The notes beneath the pieces are model-generated. The model had not been told where the DNA came from, searched no databases, and saw only the letters and a list, made by a program, of their open reading frames with translations. A stretch of DNA of 64,000 nt. It comes from Octadecabacter sp. B2R22. Lineage in GTDB: Bacteria; Pseudomonadota; Alphaproteobacteria; Rhodobacterales; Rhodobacteraceae. This document shows positions 42,615-51,697 of the stretch, piece by piece (position 1 is the first letter of the stretch; each line of letters opens with the position of its first letter). The DNA lies in NCBI RefSeq assembly GCF_018861045.1, contig NZ_JAHKQJ010000008.1, positions 56,112-120,111 on the forward strand. The letters are read 5' to 3'. The position numbers were made by a program, and so were the translations under genes.

Positions 42615-44951
42615 CTAAGGCGTCATAGCGCCTTGTGAAATCGGGTTAGAGCGCGCGGTACCGTCGATAAATTTATTTGGCATGACAAACTGCCCGGCCG
42701 CACTCTGCCACGCTGCCGATTGGTTGTTTGCAGGCACGGCGAGGGGCACGGTTAGACCGTCCTGAGCAACACTAGTATCCATTGCGGGTAGCTTTGAATT
42801 TCGGTGCAGCTTCAATTTAGCGGTCAGGCTTGGTGACGTTCCATCAATGCCCCAAGTATAACCAGACGTATTGGTGATCACGACATTTGTGGCGTCTGCG
42901 AAACTCACAGTGAAATGGCCTAGATGTGCGCAAAAATAGCCAATGCCGCCAATTGCCAGTGTGTGCTGTGTGTCCGTACCAGCAAGCGATTGCCAATATG
43001 CCTGATCGGTATCCGTCTCACCGTTTACGTCAACTGTTTGATCACTCCCAGCCCCCGGTGCGGGGGTCAGTCTTTGGTGAATATCTGCATAAGGCACAGA
43101 GAGGGTTGCCCCGTTCGCGATTCCCGCTTCTGGCAGTGTGACAATAACAGGTTCAAACCCAGCGCGAACACCCTTGTACCGCAAAACCACATCAGGGACG
43201 TCACTCGTTAGGTCAAGAGGTGCGGAACCGACAACGGGAGTGCTAATATTGGGTTCGTGATACACGTTATTTTCCTCCACATAACTGGTGAACCCCGAAA
43301 TAGAGAAGGGGGAATATGTCTTCGATCCCTTTTGCGTGTCGTTTCTCATAGCCGCGATAGTGTTGCTGTAACACGCAATTGGCGCGTCCTCATTGTCATC
43401 CTGTGAGTTGTTTGGATTAAACGAAAACATCTGATATTCGGAGCCACCACCCTGCCATGTTTGAACTGGTGGGATGTAACCATAATTTCCGCGAACTGTT
43501 GTTCCGCCTCTGTGGGAGGCAACAAAACTACCGTAAAATGTCGGACTAGCGACCAATAGGTTGCGCTGAACAATATGGTTCCCCGGCAAATCCTCTGTTT
43601 TAGAGACCGCCCCTTCAAGGCTGATCATCATATAACCACCCTCCATCACATTCCTGTCGATACAGGACCACTGGTCATGAAGAGCAGATGCCGCTGCACG
43701 TAAGCAATGCTGATCGGCTCCAGACCATCCAGTGCGTGAGAACAAGTCATTCATTGCAAAGTAATTGCCTGTAAGGTCGGCAACTCGGCAAGGCCCGTGC
43801 TGGTTCATCATAGCGACAGTTTTTTGACCGCCATTTAGAGCGTCTTCGTGTTGCACGATGCGGTTTCCTACAATGCCGCAGGTGTCACCATCGCCGAACA
43901 CAAGCAGCATCCCGTATTCTTTCCAATCGGTAAAGGTGCAATCAGTGACCATGTATCTATTGGACGTGGTTCCTCGGATACCTTGGCCCAGCGTCATCCC
44001 TGTATACATGTTCGAAAAGTCTAGATCATGGAACAGGAACCTTGCGTTGAAATATTTATTTTGACGAATGAACACCAACTTATCGAGGCCCCAAAGACCT
44101 GTCTCTGATGTCGAGTCCCAATACGAACTAAGTTTTATGCCCGTAACAATGATAGTATTTGCAGTGGAAATATCATTGAACTCAATGCAGGCATCACCTG
44201 CAATAACACCGTCTTTGATAGTGGGCGGGCGCAAGAGCGGTTTCTCGGTAGAGGGGCCAAATCCGCTGATGTAGTTAGCCATCTTTTTCCACTCAAGGCG
44301 CAAGATCATATCGTCAAACACCTCGCCGCGCTTGAATAGGATACGGGTATTAGGGGTTGACCCCCGTGCAGAGACAGCAGACTTCAATGCAGCAAGTGTT
44401 GTCACATTAGTTGAGCCAGAGGGTGCACCTGTAAAGTCATTGACATAGGAAACACAGATCGTCGCAGTCGTGGGGTACTCAACATCAGGATCAGTGACAG
44501 TGATCGTTTCTGTGGCGGCAACTGCGGTGTTTCCGTCCTTGTCGATAACCACAAGGTCAATGATGTAATCACCCACTTCAGTAAGGCAGAACGCACTTTC
44601 TTGACAGTTAGCAACATTAGGATCGTTCCATTCAGAAGGCATGTTTTCAGGGGCGTTGAACGGCGCCAAAGGTTTGCCGCGGACCTCCCAATAGTAGAAA
44701 TATTCATGGAACTCCCCCCGATAAACATTCCCTGTCAGGCTGAACGGGGCCAGACCCTGGATGTTGACCGCCTTTACCCAGACCTGCGCAGGCGCGACCA
44801 AAATATCCGGTACTGATAATTCAATCTCGACCGTGGCGGTCGCATTGACACCCCACGCCTGCACAGTACCGCTGCGTGTCTGGCCATTTTGGTTTACGCT
44901 CAACGCGACAGTTGACCCGCTAGAAAAGCCCCGAAAACTAAATCTTCGCAT
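42615..44951 (-). CDS. Right-handed beta-helix spike-like protein (phage/GTA type)
   Basis: This 778-aa protein lacks a signal peptide. The N-terminus (MRRFSFRGFSSGSTVAL, about 1-165) has Ig-like pieces; the middle (about 180-560) shows the irregular repeated turns of a parallel beta-helix (IIVTGIKLSS, MVTDCTFTDWKEYGMLLVFGDGDTCGIVGNRIV, DRNVMEGGYMMISLEG). It lies ten bases after the GDPD spike gene, which itself overlaps a small adaptor-like gene. No secretion signal plus this context points to a phage- or GTA-like receptor-binding spike rather than an exported enzyme. Beta-helix spikes commonly bind or cut polysaccharide. The C-terminal 200 residues (LAIGGIGYFCAHLGHF) may be a trimerisation or carbohydrate-binding part. 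Confidence 0.65.
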   Translation of the reverse strand: MRRFSFRGFSSGSTVALSVNQNGQTRSGTVQAWGVNATATVEIELSVPDILVAPAQVWVKAVNIQGLAPFSLTGNVYRGEFHEYFYYWEVRGKPLAPFNAPENMPSEWNDPNVANCQESAFCLTEVGDYIIDLVVIDKDGNTAVAATETITVTDPDVEYPTTATICVSYVNDFTGAPSGSTNVTTLAALKSAVSARGSTPNTRILFKRGEVFDDMILRLEWKKMANYISGFGPSTEKPLLRPPTIKDGVIAGDACIEFNDISTANTIIVTGIKLSSYWDSTSETGLWGLDKLVFIRQNKYFNARFLFHDLDFSNMYTGMTLGQGIRGTTSNRYMVTDCTFTDWKEYGMLLVFGDGDTCGIVGNRIVQHEDALNGGQKTVAMMNQHGPCRVADLTGNYFAMNDLFSRTGWSGADQHCLRAAASALHDQWSCIDRNVMEGGYMMISLEGAVSKTEDLPGNHIVQRNLLVASPTFYGSFVASHRGGTTVRGNYGYIPPVQTWQGGGSEYQMFSFNPNNSQDDNEDAPIACYSNTIAAMRNDTQKGSKTYSPFSISGFTSYVEENNVYHEPNISTPVVGSAPLDLTSDVPDVVLRYKGVRAGFEPVIVTLPEAGIANGATLSVPYADIHQRLTPAPGAGSDQTVDVNGETDTDQAYWQSLAGTDTQHTLAIGGIGYFCAHLGHFTVSFADATNVVITNTSGYTWGIDGTSPSLTAKLKLHRNSKLPAMDTSVAQDGLTVPLAVPANNQSAAWQSAAGQFVMPNKFIDGTARSNPISQGAMTP

Positions 44952-44961
44952 ATGGTGCTCC

Positions 44962-47100
44962 TTAATTTCTAATGACGCTCACGTTCTTGAATGCTCCACA
45001 CATACCGAACCGACCGAACGAAAAGTAGCCACCACGGCCTGCTGTGTCGTTTGTCGTCGCCGTTCCAATAACGCTATCGCCGTTCATCCTGTCAATCGTC
45101 ACAGAGGCCGGTGTGACGGTTATTCTGTATGTGCCTTCTTCTCCGGTTGCAAAAGCTGCACCGTTGTAGGTGGCTTTTAAAGTATTGCCCGTATCAGAAG
45201 GGCGATAAATTTGCGCACGTCCGTCTTTCCTGAACAATACATTATAGGCGTTGTCGGACTGACCCGCTGCATCGGAATATGGCAGGTCTCCCAATGCATC
45301 ATCATGCAAAGCAACAGCCATCCACTCTGATGTGTTGTTTGCCGTCTGATCGAACCGAACTGTAACGTTCAGAACGTAGTCGTCGTTCGCTTTATCCTCA
45401 GATGCCGTTGCCCAACCTTGCAAGACATAATCTTTCTGACCGTTTGCAGGGGCGGCCCAACCAAAATACCCGCCCGTCAAGATCGTGCCACGCCGTACCG
45501 CACTCCTATTGCCTATGCTTATACCGGCATCAAGGGGTTCTGAGTGATGCAACATTCCAGTCATCCACAGCCCGTTGTCCCAAGTGTCTTGGGTGACGGT
45601 GTTTGCCCCTTGCAAATAGGTAGCGTCGTCTGACCAGAAGCCGATGACATTGCTATTATAGGCAAGCAATTCGGCTGCGCGGTGGCGGCGGTTAACCGTC
45701 CAAAACATCACCTTGAAACCAGCGTTAGCCCAGTCGTCCGTCGTCGCCTGAGAATTGTCACTGCGCAGGCCAACCCATCCGACACCAGCAGACTGCGCAG
45801 CAGAAAGAAGGCCAGTCCCTGAACTGACGAGGATGAGGCTTTCGTAGCCTTTATCAATGGCCTTTCCTGTGCCCGTAAGATGGTTAAGATCGAAAGACCC
45901 AACAAGTGCGTTTTTGAAGCCAATTCCTGCAGAAACAAACTCAGAAACTAGGGTTATATCAGCGCCGTCGGCTTTGATTTGAGGTGTATAAATCGCCTCG
46001 TTGCCGAACGCAGAAATTAAGTCACCCTGAAGTATCGGGCTGGCGGCGCCTGAATTAAAGGTGTTTTCTGTCGTGTCGATAGTGAGGGCACGCCAACTTG
46101 CGGTGTCAAACGTAGATACGTCACCTGTCCCATCCGTCATCAAGGACACATCCGCGTCGTGTGTAACGGCCAGAGCACCGTCAGAAAGGCTGTAAACGTC
46201 ACTGTCTACGCCCACAACGCCCGAGTCAAAAGCCGCCCGCGCGCCCTCCAAGGTGTATTCTTTATTCATCATCAGGTTGCCACGATGGGCACTGAACAAG
46301 GGATTAGCGTTCGTGTAGCTGTCGGCATTGACCGATCCGAGAATAAGCTGAGGCGCGCTCGTTGTTAGATTAGTGCCATTTGCGTCCGTTGCGGTTGATA
46401 TCACGCTCAATGTTGTGCCGACATCTGCGTTCGTGACGGTATAGGTCTGCGCAACCTCACCGCTGATCGCCACCCCGTCGCGCATCCATTGATAGCTGAT
46501 TGTCGGAACACCATTGTCAGGATCGTAAATCCACAACGCATCTGCTGTCAGAACCTCGCCTTGATCCGCCAGACCGCTGATAAGAGGGTCCAGTACGCTG
46601 ATCGGGCCAGCCGCCAAATTGGTGAGGTCAACCTGATAGGTACCCGCAAATATATCCGGCGTTGTGATCGTGACTTCGAGCAATCCATCTTGTGCATTCC
46701 CCACAAGATAATTGCTGTCGTCGGGGCTGATCGAAATTTGCGGATCTACGATCGTCACTGTGACGGCGGCACTGGCTTGCGCCCCTTCGGGATCTGCGAT
46801 GGTATATGAGATCGTATCGGCTGCATCGGATCCGGACGGTGGAGTATAGATGATCGTCCCGTTCGGTTCGACCACGGCCTGACCGTGCGTGGCCGCCGCG
46901 GCGATCAATGTCAGAACACCGCCTTCAGGATCGACATCGTTGGCCATGACATCCAGCGTCACGGAACCGTCCCAGCGATCCACCGATACCTCGTCGTTTA
47001 CCGCGATCGGGGGCTGGTTGCCCACGGGAAGCTGCGCCTTGAGCAACAGATGCGCCCAACCGATTGTCAGCCCGTAAGGGTCGGTCAGCATCTGCATCAA
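44962..47100 (-). CDS. Spike-like protein with cadherin-like, GDPD and lectin-like domains
   Basis: This 712-aa protein lacks a signal peptide. Residues of about 28-115 form a VCBS/cadherin-like domain (NQPPIAVNDEVSV, LDVMANDVDPEGG); about 165-250 are Ig-like. Residues of about 265-500 match glycerophosphodiester phosphodiesterase: SAHRGN near 270, EGARAAFDSGVVGVDSDVYSLSDGALAVTHD, which supply the HRG, acidic and His catalytic positions, and later GWVGLRSDN and VMFWTVNRR. The last 200 residues resemble a concanavalin-type lectin fold (VLNVTVRFDQ, YRITVTPASVTIDRMNG). The first ATG overlaps the stop of the 77-aa gene by four bases. It may cleave glycerol-phosphate diesters in a surface polymer. 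Confidence 0.7.
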   Translation of the reverse strand: MMQMLTDPYGLTIGWAHLLLKAQLPVGNQPPIAVNDEVSVDRWDGSVTLDVMANDVDPEGGVLTLIAAAATHGQAVVEPNGTIIYTPPSGSDAADTISYTIADPEGAQASAAVTVTIVDPQISISPDDSNYLVGNAQDGLLEVTITTPDIFAGTYQVDLTNLAAGPISVLDPLISGLADQGEVLTADALWIYDPDNGVPTISYQWMRDGVAISGEVAQTYTVTNADVGTTLSVISTATDANGTNLTTSAPQLILGSVNADSYTNANPLFSAHRGNLMMNKEYTLEGARAAFDSGVVGVDSDVYSLSDGALAVTHDADVSLMTDGTGDVSTFDTASWRALTIDTTENTFNSGAASPILQGDLISAFGNEAIYTPQIKADGADITLVSEFVSAGIGFKNALVGSFDLNHLTGTGKAIDKGYESLILVSSGTGLLSAAQSAGVGWVGLRSDNSQATTDDWANAGFKVMFWTVNRRHRAAELLAYNSNVIGFWSDDATYLQGANTVTQDTWDNGLWMTGMLHHSEPLDAGISIGNRSAVRRGTILTGGYFGWAAPANGQKDYVLQGWATASEDKANDDYVLNVTVRFDQTANNTSEWMAVALHDDALGDLPYSDAAGQSDNAYNVLFRKDGRAQIYRPSDTGNTLKATYNGAAFATGEEGTYRITVTPASVTIDRMNGDSVIGTATTNDTAGRGGYFSFGRFGMCGAFKNVSVIRN

Positions 47101-47330
47101 ACAGCCTCGCGTGCGATCAGGGCCGTACCATTGCCTTCCTTGCGGTAGCGCACCGTCACACCGGCTGAAAGATGCAGGGCGTGCATTTCATGCAGCCACA
47201 GACCATCTGTCAGGTCTGGGGTATCTGTGGTGGTGATGAACACGCTGCCGGCGCGGTTCTGCCAGACTTCCGCAGCCGTCAAGGTGACAGGGTTTGACCA
47301 TATGGTCGCGGCATCAGTGATAAGGGTCAT
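47097..47330 (-). CDS. Small adaptor-like protein coupled to the spike genes
   Basis: This 77-aa protein (MTLITDAATIWSNPVTL...) is mostly beta by composition, with VWQNRAGSVFITTTDTPDL and LHLSAGVTVRYRKEG. I cannot name a family, but similar small proteins accompany tail-spike genes in Rhodobacterales phage-like clusters as I recall them. Its stop overlaps the spike start by four bases, so the two are translationally coupled. A role in attaching the spike is inferred from position only. Confidence 0.55.
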   Translation of the reverse strand: MTLITDAATIWSNPVTLTAAEVWQNRAGSVFITTTDTPDLTDGLWLHEMHALHLSAGVTVRYRKEGNGTALIAREAV

Positions 47331-47438
47331 GATCAGGTTCCTTTATGAGTATCTGGTTGACCCAAATTCTCATCTTGAACCGTTTACGTTGCCTTAGGGG
47401 TGCGAACGTTGCGTCTCCAGCATTCCCTTTTGCGGCCG

Positions 47439-48425
47439 TTAGTCGCCCCCATATCCGTTCGGATTTGCCTTGTGCCAGGACCAAGCCGTCTGGATGGTTT
47501 TTTCAATGTCGCTGTACTGAGGTTCCCAACCCAATTGGGTCTTCAGCTTATCTGGCTTGGCCACCAGACGGGGCGGATCACCGGGGCGACGTTCGACAAT
47601 TTCGCGCGCGATGGTTTGCCCTGTGACCTTTTCGCAGGCCTCGATGATCTGCATCACCGACTGGCCGTTGCCGGTGCCAATGTTGAACACCTCCCGTGTG
47701 GTGACGTCTGTGGCCATGATCGCCAGCAAATGCGCCGAGGCGAGGTCTTGCGTGTGCACATAATCCCGAATGCAGGTGCCGTCAGGTGTCGGGTAATCGT
47801 CCCCAAATACCATGATCTTGTCGCGCTGCCCAAGCGGCACTTCAAGCACAAGCGGGATAAGGTGGTTTTCGGGGCGGTGATCCTCACCGTGGCGGCCATC
47901 GGGATCAGCCCCACTGGCGTTGAAATACCGCAGCAGCGTGAAGCCCATACCGTATGCTTCGGCGAAATCCCGGATCATCCATTCCACGGCCAGTTTGGTG
48001 CGCGCATAGGGTGAAAACGGGTCCTGCGGCGTGGTTTCGGACATCGTTTCAGACTCTGTCATGCCGTATGTTGCACAGGTCGATGAAAACAACAGTCGTT
48101 TCACATCCGCCGCGCGCATCGCGTTCAGCAGGCTCAGCGTGCCGCCGACATTGTTGCGGTAATGATATTCGGGGTCTTCGACGCTTTCGCCTACATAAGT
48201 GGCGGCCGCAAAGTGCATCACCGCATCGGCGCCGAAGTCTTTGAGGGTCTTGGTCAACAGCGCGGTGTCAGCAATGTCACCCACCACAAGGGGGTGATCG
48301 TCTACAGCTTCGCGATGTCCCATAACCAGATTGTCATAGGCCATGACCTCATGGCCCTGCGCTGCCACATAACGCAAACAGGCGCTGCCGACATATCCGG
48401 CCCCGCCGGTGATCAAAATTTTCAT
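47439..48425 (-). CDS. galE: UDP-glucose 4-epimerase
   Basis: This 328-aa SDR enzyme interconverts UDP-Glc and UDP-Gal (or the N-acetyl forms). The NAD-binding motif GGAGYVGS is at about 7-14, DNLVMGHREAV at about 31-41, HFAAATYVGESVEDP at about 72-86, SSTCATYG at about 113-120 and the catalytic YARTK at about 139-143. IRDYVHTQDLASAH and NIGTGNGQSV follow. Length and motifs fit GalE closely. It is the last gene of an operon that starts at 53901, overlapping the sulfotransferase gene by four bases. Confidence 0.92.
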   Translation of the reverse strand: MKILITGGAGYVGSACLRYVAAQGHEVMAYDNLVMGHREAVDDHPLVVGDIADTALLTKTLKDFGADAVMHFAAATYVGESVEDPEYHYRNNVGGTLSLLNAMRAADVKRLLFSSTCATYGMTESETMSETTPQDPFSPYARTKLAVEWMIRDFAEAYGMGFTLLRYFNASGADPDGRHGEDHRPENHLIPLVLEVPLGQRDKIMVFGDDYPTPDGTCIRDYVHTQDLASAHLLAIMATDVTTREVFNIGTGNGQSVMQIIEACEKVTGQTIAREIVERRPGDPPRLVAKPDKLKTQLGWEPQYSDIEKTIQTAWSWHKANPNGYGGD

Positions 48426-49282
48426 GGGTCTCTCCGGTTCTCGGTTAAAACAGTCTCTGCACAGGCGCGCAGAGCGTCAATATTGGTGATTTCGGTGCGT
48501 GTCGATGTCCGCACAAGATTTGCCGTGACAGGACTCGGCGGATGCCCAAGGGCGGCGCATATCCGGTCAATTGTCTTTTGATGGTCCTGCATTTGTTTCA
48601 GGTCGTCCTCATACTGGATGCGCAAATGGGGCAGGCGGGACATTAACAGGTCTTCGTAGTCGAGCACGGCGCTGTGGTGACGCAGCTGGCGTGCAAAGAT
48701 ATCTTCATCCACATGGACCACGCGGGGCCCATTGGTGGCAGCATTATCCGATTTGCGCATGTGATAGCCGTGGCCGGCTTGTGCCACGGTCAGCGACAGG
48801 GCCTGATCAAACGTATCGCGGCGCACATGGATCAAGGTGTAGTCATCCGCGACAAGCCCCTCAAGGAACTGTGCCGGATCGCGTATCATTTGGACTTCGA
48901 ACATCTGATAGCTGAGGACCTTGGACCCATAAATCGAAGCCTGTTTGATCCCCGCCAGCTGGTTGAGGAACCGATGCGGTGCGCATACGGCGTGATGCAG
49001 AACCTCACCGTCGCAGTGTAGGCCGACCACCTGATTAAGCAATTCACGCAGCAGTGACGTGCCTGAACGTGGCCGCGCCACAATCAGGAATTTGGCTGGC
49101 GTGTTGCGCACCAACAGCGACTTAAGGGCGACACGTGCTTCAAACGCGTACCCTCGCCAAGATGCGCGGTCCTTGTGCCAGCGTCCCAACACATAAGGGT
49201 CCCCAATAGGATCTGTCTTATGGACCGGATGATCCGCAAGGGCTGCACGCCAGTCTTGTGTGGAAACAGATGTCTGGGTCAT
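48422..49282 (-). CDS. Sulfotransferase (Stf0/NodH-like)
   Basis: This 286-aa protein has the 5'-PAPS loop in FLIVARPRSGTSLLRELLNQ at about 64-83, followed by HCDGEVLHH, as in NodH- and Stf0-type sulfotransferases that sulfate sugars. LIHVRRDTFDQALSLTVAQ at about 153-171 is the 3'-phosphate site region. It overlaps both neighbours by four bases and lies between the heptose phosphatase gene and galE, so a heptose- or galactose-containing unit is a likely substrate. Confidence 0.82.
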   Translation of the reverse strand: MTQTSVSTQDWRAALADHPVHKTDPIGDPYVLGRWHKDRASWRGYAFEARVALKSLLVRNTPAKFLIVARPRSGTSLLRELLNQVVGLHCDGEVLHHAVCAPHRFLNQLAGIKQASIYGSKVLSYQMFEVQMIRDPAQFLEGLVADDYTLIHVRRDTFDQALSLTVAQAGHGYHMRKSDNAATNGPRVVHVDEDIFARQLRHHSAVLDYEDLLMSRLPHLRIQYEDDLKQMQDHQKTIDRICAALGHPPSPVTANLVRTSTRTEITNIDALRACAETVLTENRRDP

Positions 49283-49836
49283 CTATCCGACCCTGACAGG
49301 ATTACCTGTGCTGCGGCAGAAAGGTCCGCGACATCGTGGTCAATCGCGCCCGCGTCGTGGTCATAGGCGGCCCCGTACCCCGTGCGCACCAGCACCGTGG
49401 CACAGCCCGCATTGCGCCCGGCCAACATGTCCGACACCGTGTCACCCACCATAAAGGACGCTGCCAGATCAATCTGCATATCCTGCGCTGCGGCCAAAAG
49501 CATGCCGGGGCCGGGTTTGCGCATGGGGTCCTCGATCACCGTGGAATCCTTGATGCTCGGGGCGAGGGGGCAAAAATAGATGCCATCCACATCCGCGCCA
49601 GACGGGGCGAGTTGACGGCGCATTTCGGCGTGAACCTCATCCAGTCCCGCTTCGGTTAACTTACCGCGTCCGATGACCGACTGGTTGGTGATGATCACCA
49701 CCCGCCAACCGGCTGTGCGCAGATCGGCAATGGCGCGGCCCGCACCAGGGATCACTGCCACATCGGCGGGATCGTTCAGATGATGTACCAATTCGATGAT
49801 CGTGCCGTCACGATCAAGAAACACCGCCCCCTTCAT
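49279..49836 (-). CDS. gmhB: D-glycero-D-manno-heptose 1,7-bisphosphate 7-phosphatase
   Basis: This 185-aa HAD phosphatase has motif I FLDRDGTI at about 6-13, motif II ITNQS at about 49-53, the Lys of RKPGPGML at about 128-135 and motif III MVGDTVSDMLAGRNAGC at about 149-165. The four-residue zinc loop of GmhB is only partly seen (FCPLAP). In the heptose pathway it removes the 7-phosphate so that HddC can form GDP-heptose. It overlaps hddC and the sulfotransferase gene by four bases. Confidence 0.84.
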   Translation of the reverse strand: MKGAVFLDRDGTIIELVHHLNDPADVAVIPGAGRAIADLRTAGWRVVIITNQSVIGRGKLTEAGLDEVHAEMRRQLAPSGADVDGIYFCPLAPSIKDSTVIEDPMRKPGPGMLLAAAQDMQIDLAASFMVGDTVSDMLAGRNAGCATVLVRTGYGAAYDHDAGAIDHDVADLSAAAQVILSGSDR

Positions 49837-50543
49837 AAGGCCAGGCCTTTGATGTCGTGCTGGGCCTGCGTTAGACTTTCGGGCGTGCCGATGTCGCGGT
49901 GGTACCCTTGATGTTCAAACCCGCGCATCCGGCCTACAAATTTCGGGATCACGTCAAACCCGAAATCGAACGCATCCATATCCGCGATTTCACGCCATGC
50001 TGCACGGCTCAGCACATACAGCCCCGCATTCGCGAGGTCAGAGTCAGGCACATCCGGTTTCTCAACAAAATCCGTGATCCGTCCAGCACCGTCCAATGTC
50101 GCGATGCCACATTTTTTGGGGTAGGGCGTGCGAAACAGCGCCATGGTCACCGGATCATCGTGCTGTCGGTGAAACGTCAAAAAGGCGTTCAAATCAATGT
50201 CGCTCAGGTTGTCGGCGTAAATCACGACGACCTCGTCTGCATCGTCGGCAAAGTTACGGTTGGCATGCAGCGTTCCAGCAGACCCTTGCAGCTCAGGTTC
50301 AAAGGCCTCGTGTAAGGTCACGGGGCGGGTCGCGTTGATCTGTGTGATATAGGCCCGCACGGGTTCCGGCAGATGATGGGTGTTGATCAATGCGTCATGA
50401 ACACCCGCGTGCTCCAGCGCATCGACCCAGTAATCCAGCATGGGGCGTCCGCCCACCTCAATAAGGCATTTTGGCACCGTGTCGGTCAGCGGGCGTAACC
50501 GAGTTCCCAAGCCCCCAGCCAACAAAAGCGCACGCGTGGTCAT
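49833..50543 (-). CDS. hddC: Nucleotidyltransferase, likely GDP-heptose-forming (HddC-like)
   Basis: This 236-aa protein starts MTTRALLLAGGLGTRLRPLTDTVPKCLIEVGGRPML, the signature of sugar-phosphate nucleotidyltransferases. VIYADNLSDID at about 107-117 is the metal-binding segment, and FVEKPDVPDS marks the substrate site. Its place between gmhB and the hddA operon makes D-glycero-alpha-D-manno-heptose 1-phosphate guanylyltransferase the best guess. The nucleotide (GTP, not CTP or UTP) is inferred from that context. Confidence 0.78.
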   Translation of the reverse strand: MTTRALLLAGGLGTRLRPLTDTVPKCLIEVGGRPMLDYWVDALEHAGVHDALINTHHLPEPVRAYITQINATRPVTLHEAFEPELQGSAGTLHANRNFADDADEVVVIYADNLSDIDLNAFLTFHRQHDDPVTMALFRTPYPKKCGIATLDGAGRITDFVEKPDVPDSDLANAGLYVLSRAAWREIADMDAFDFGFDVIPKFVGRMRGFEHQGYHRDIGTPESLTQAQHDIKGLAL

Positions 50544-51664
50544 CCGGCATCCACCGTCCGCACAACACCAAGGGCGGCCATCATCTTGTCGGATTGCTCA
50601 AGGATATCTTCGGCGGGGGCGGCGTCTTCCATCCAATCGCGGTAGGCTGACACACTGTCGAATGTGCTGCGCCCCGGGGCCCAACCAAGGGCCTTTAACT
50701 TGGACACATCCGACAAAATATGGCGCGTATCACCAAACCTGTATTTGCCAGAGGCGTCGGGCACATAGTCATTTCGTCCAAACACCTGCGCCACGGTGCT
50801 TGCAAATTCGGCCACCGTTATCGCGCGGTCCCCGCCGACGTTAAACATCTCGTAATTGGCGCGGTCATCTTCCAGAACATGCAGATTGGCATCCACTACA
50901 TCCAGATAATTGACAAAATCGCGTACCTGTTGGCCATCTTCGTACAACACCGGATCACGCCCCACATGAAACGACAGCGAGAAGATACGGCATGCCCCCG
51001 AATAGGCATTATACAGGCTTTGACGTGGGCCCTGAACGATGGAATAGCGCATCGCGACGGACGGGATGCCATACATTCTACCCAAGTTCAGGGCGACTTT
51101 TTCCTGTGCGATCTTGGAGGTGCCGTAGCAGTTTTGCGGGTTGGCCACGGTTTCATCCGTCGCCTGATACTGCAGTGGGCCTGCCTGTGAGCCGCTTGCC
51201 TGAATATCCCAGACCCCGCGGCGCAATTGATCGTCAGGGCGCAATCCGGGCAGCACACGGGTGCCGTTTGCATCAAGGTAAAGCCCTTCGCCCAACGCCG
51301 CCTGACTGGATGCAACAATAACCTTTTGAATGGGAAGTTTTTCGCGCAGGATCAATTCATAGATCAAAGCGGTCGACGTCACATTGGTCGAAAAGAAGCG
51401 TGAAAACTCGGGCAGATAATCCTGAAAGGCCGCCAGATGATACACAGCATCAACGCCGCGCAGGGCCGCAAGCAAGGCCGCCTCGTCGCGCACATCCCCG
51501 ATCATCAATTCGATTTCAGGATCTAGATAAGCGGGTTTTGCACCCCCGCGATGCACAGGCTGTTGCAGAATATCCAGAACGCGCACGCTGTGGCCCTTCG
51601 CCAAAAGCGCATCCGCCGTATGGCTGCCGATAAACCCCGCACCCCCTGTAATCAGAACTTTCAT
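50540..51664 (-). CDS. NAD-dependent nucleotide-sugar epimerase/dehydratase
   Basis: This 374-aa extended SDR protein has GGAGFIGSHT at about 7-16, the catalytic YGTSK (NCYGTSKIAQEK) at about 179-183, RYSIVQGPRQSLYNAYSGA and RDFVNYLDVVDA. The stretch between the SSQAALGEG segment and the YxxxK motif is long (RRGVWDIQ...). This pattern resembles dTDP-L-rhamnose 4-epimerase-like and related enzymes, but the substrate is not certain. In this operon it may modify the GDP-heptose or another sugar. It overlaps hddC by four bases and lies 33 bp after hddA. Confidence 0.78.
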   Translation of the reverse strand: MKVLITGGAGFIGSHTADALLAKGHSVRVLDILQQPVHRGGAKPAYLDPEIELMIGDVRDEAALLAALRGVDAVYHLAAFQDYLPEFSRFFSTNVTSTALIYELILREKLPIQKVIVASSQAALGEGLYLDANGTRVLPGLRPDDQLRRGVWDIQASGSQAGPLQYQATDETVANPQNCYGTSKIAQEKVALNLGRMYGIPSVAMRYSIVQGPRQSLYNAYSGACRIFSLSFHVGRDPVLYEDGQQVRDFVNYLDVVDANLHVLEDDRANYEMFNVGGDRAITVAEFASTVAQVFGRNDYVPDASGKYRFGDTRHILSDVSKLKALGWAPGRSTFDSVSAYRDWMEDAAPAEDILEQSDKMMAALGVVRTVDAG

Positions 51665-51697
51665 AGCGTCTCCAGACTTGATGCATCCGCGTGGGTC

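Noticed and set aside
42615..47330. A complete prophage
   Set aside because: No capsid, portal, terminase, tail tube, integrase or lysis genes are present anywhere in the window, only spike-like parts.
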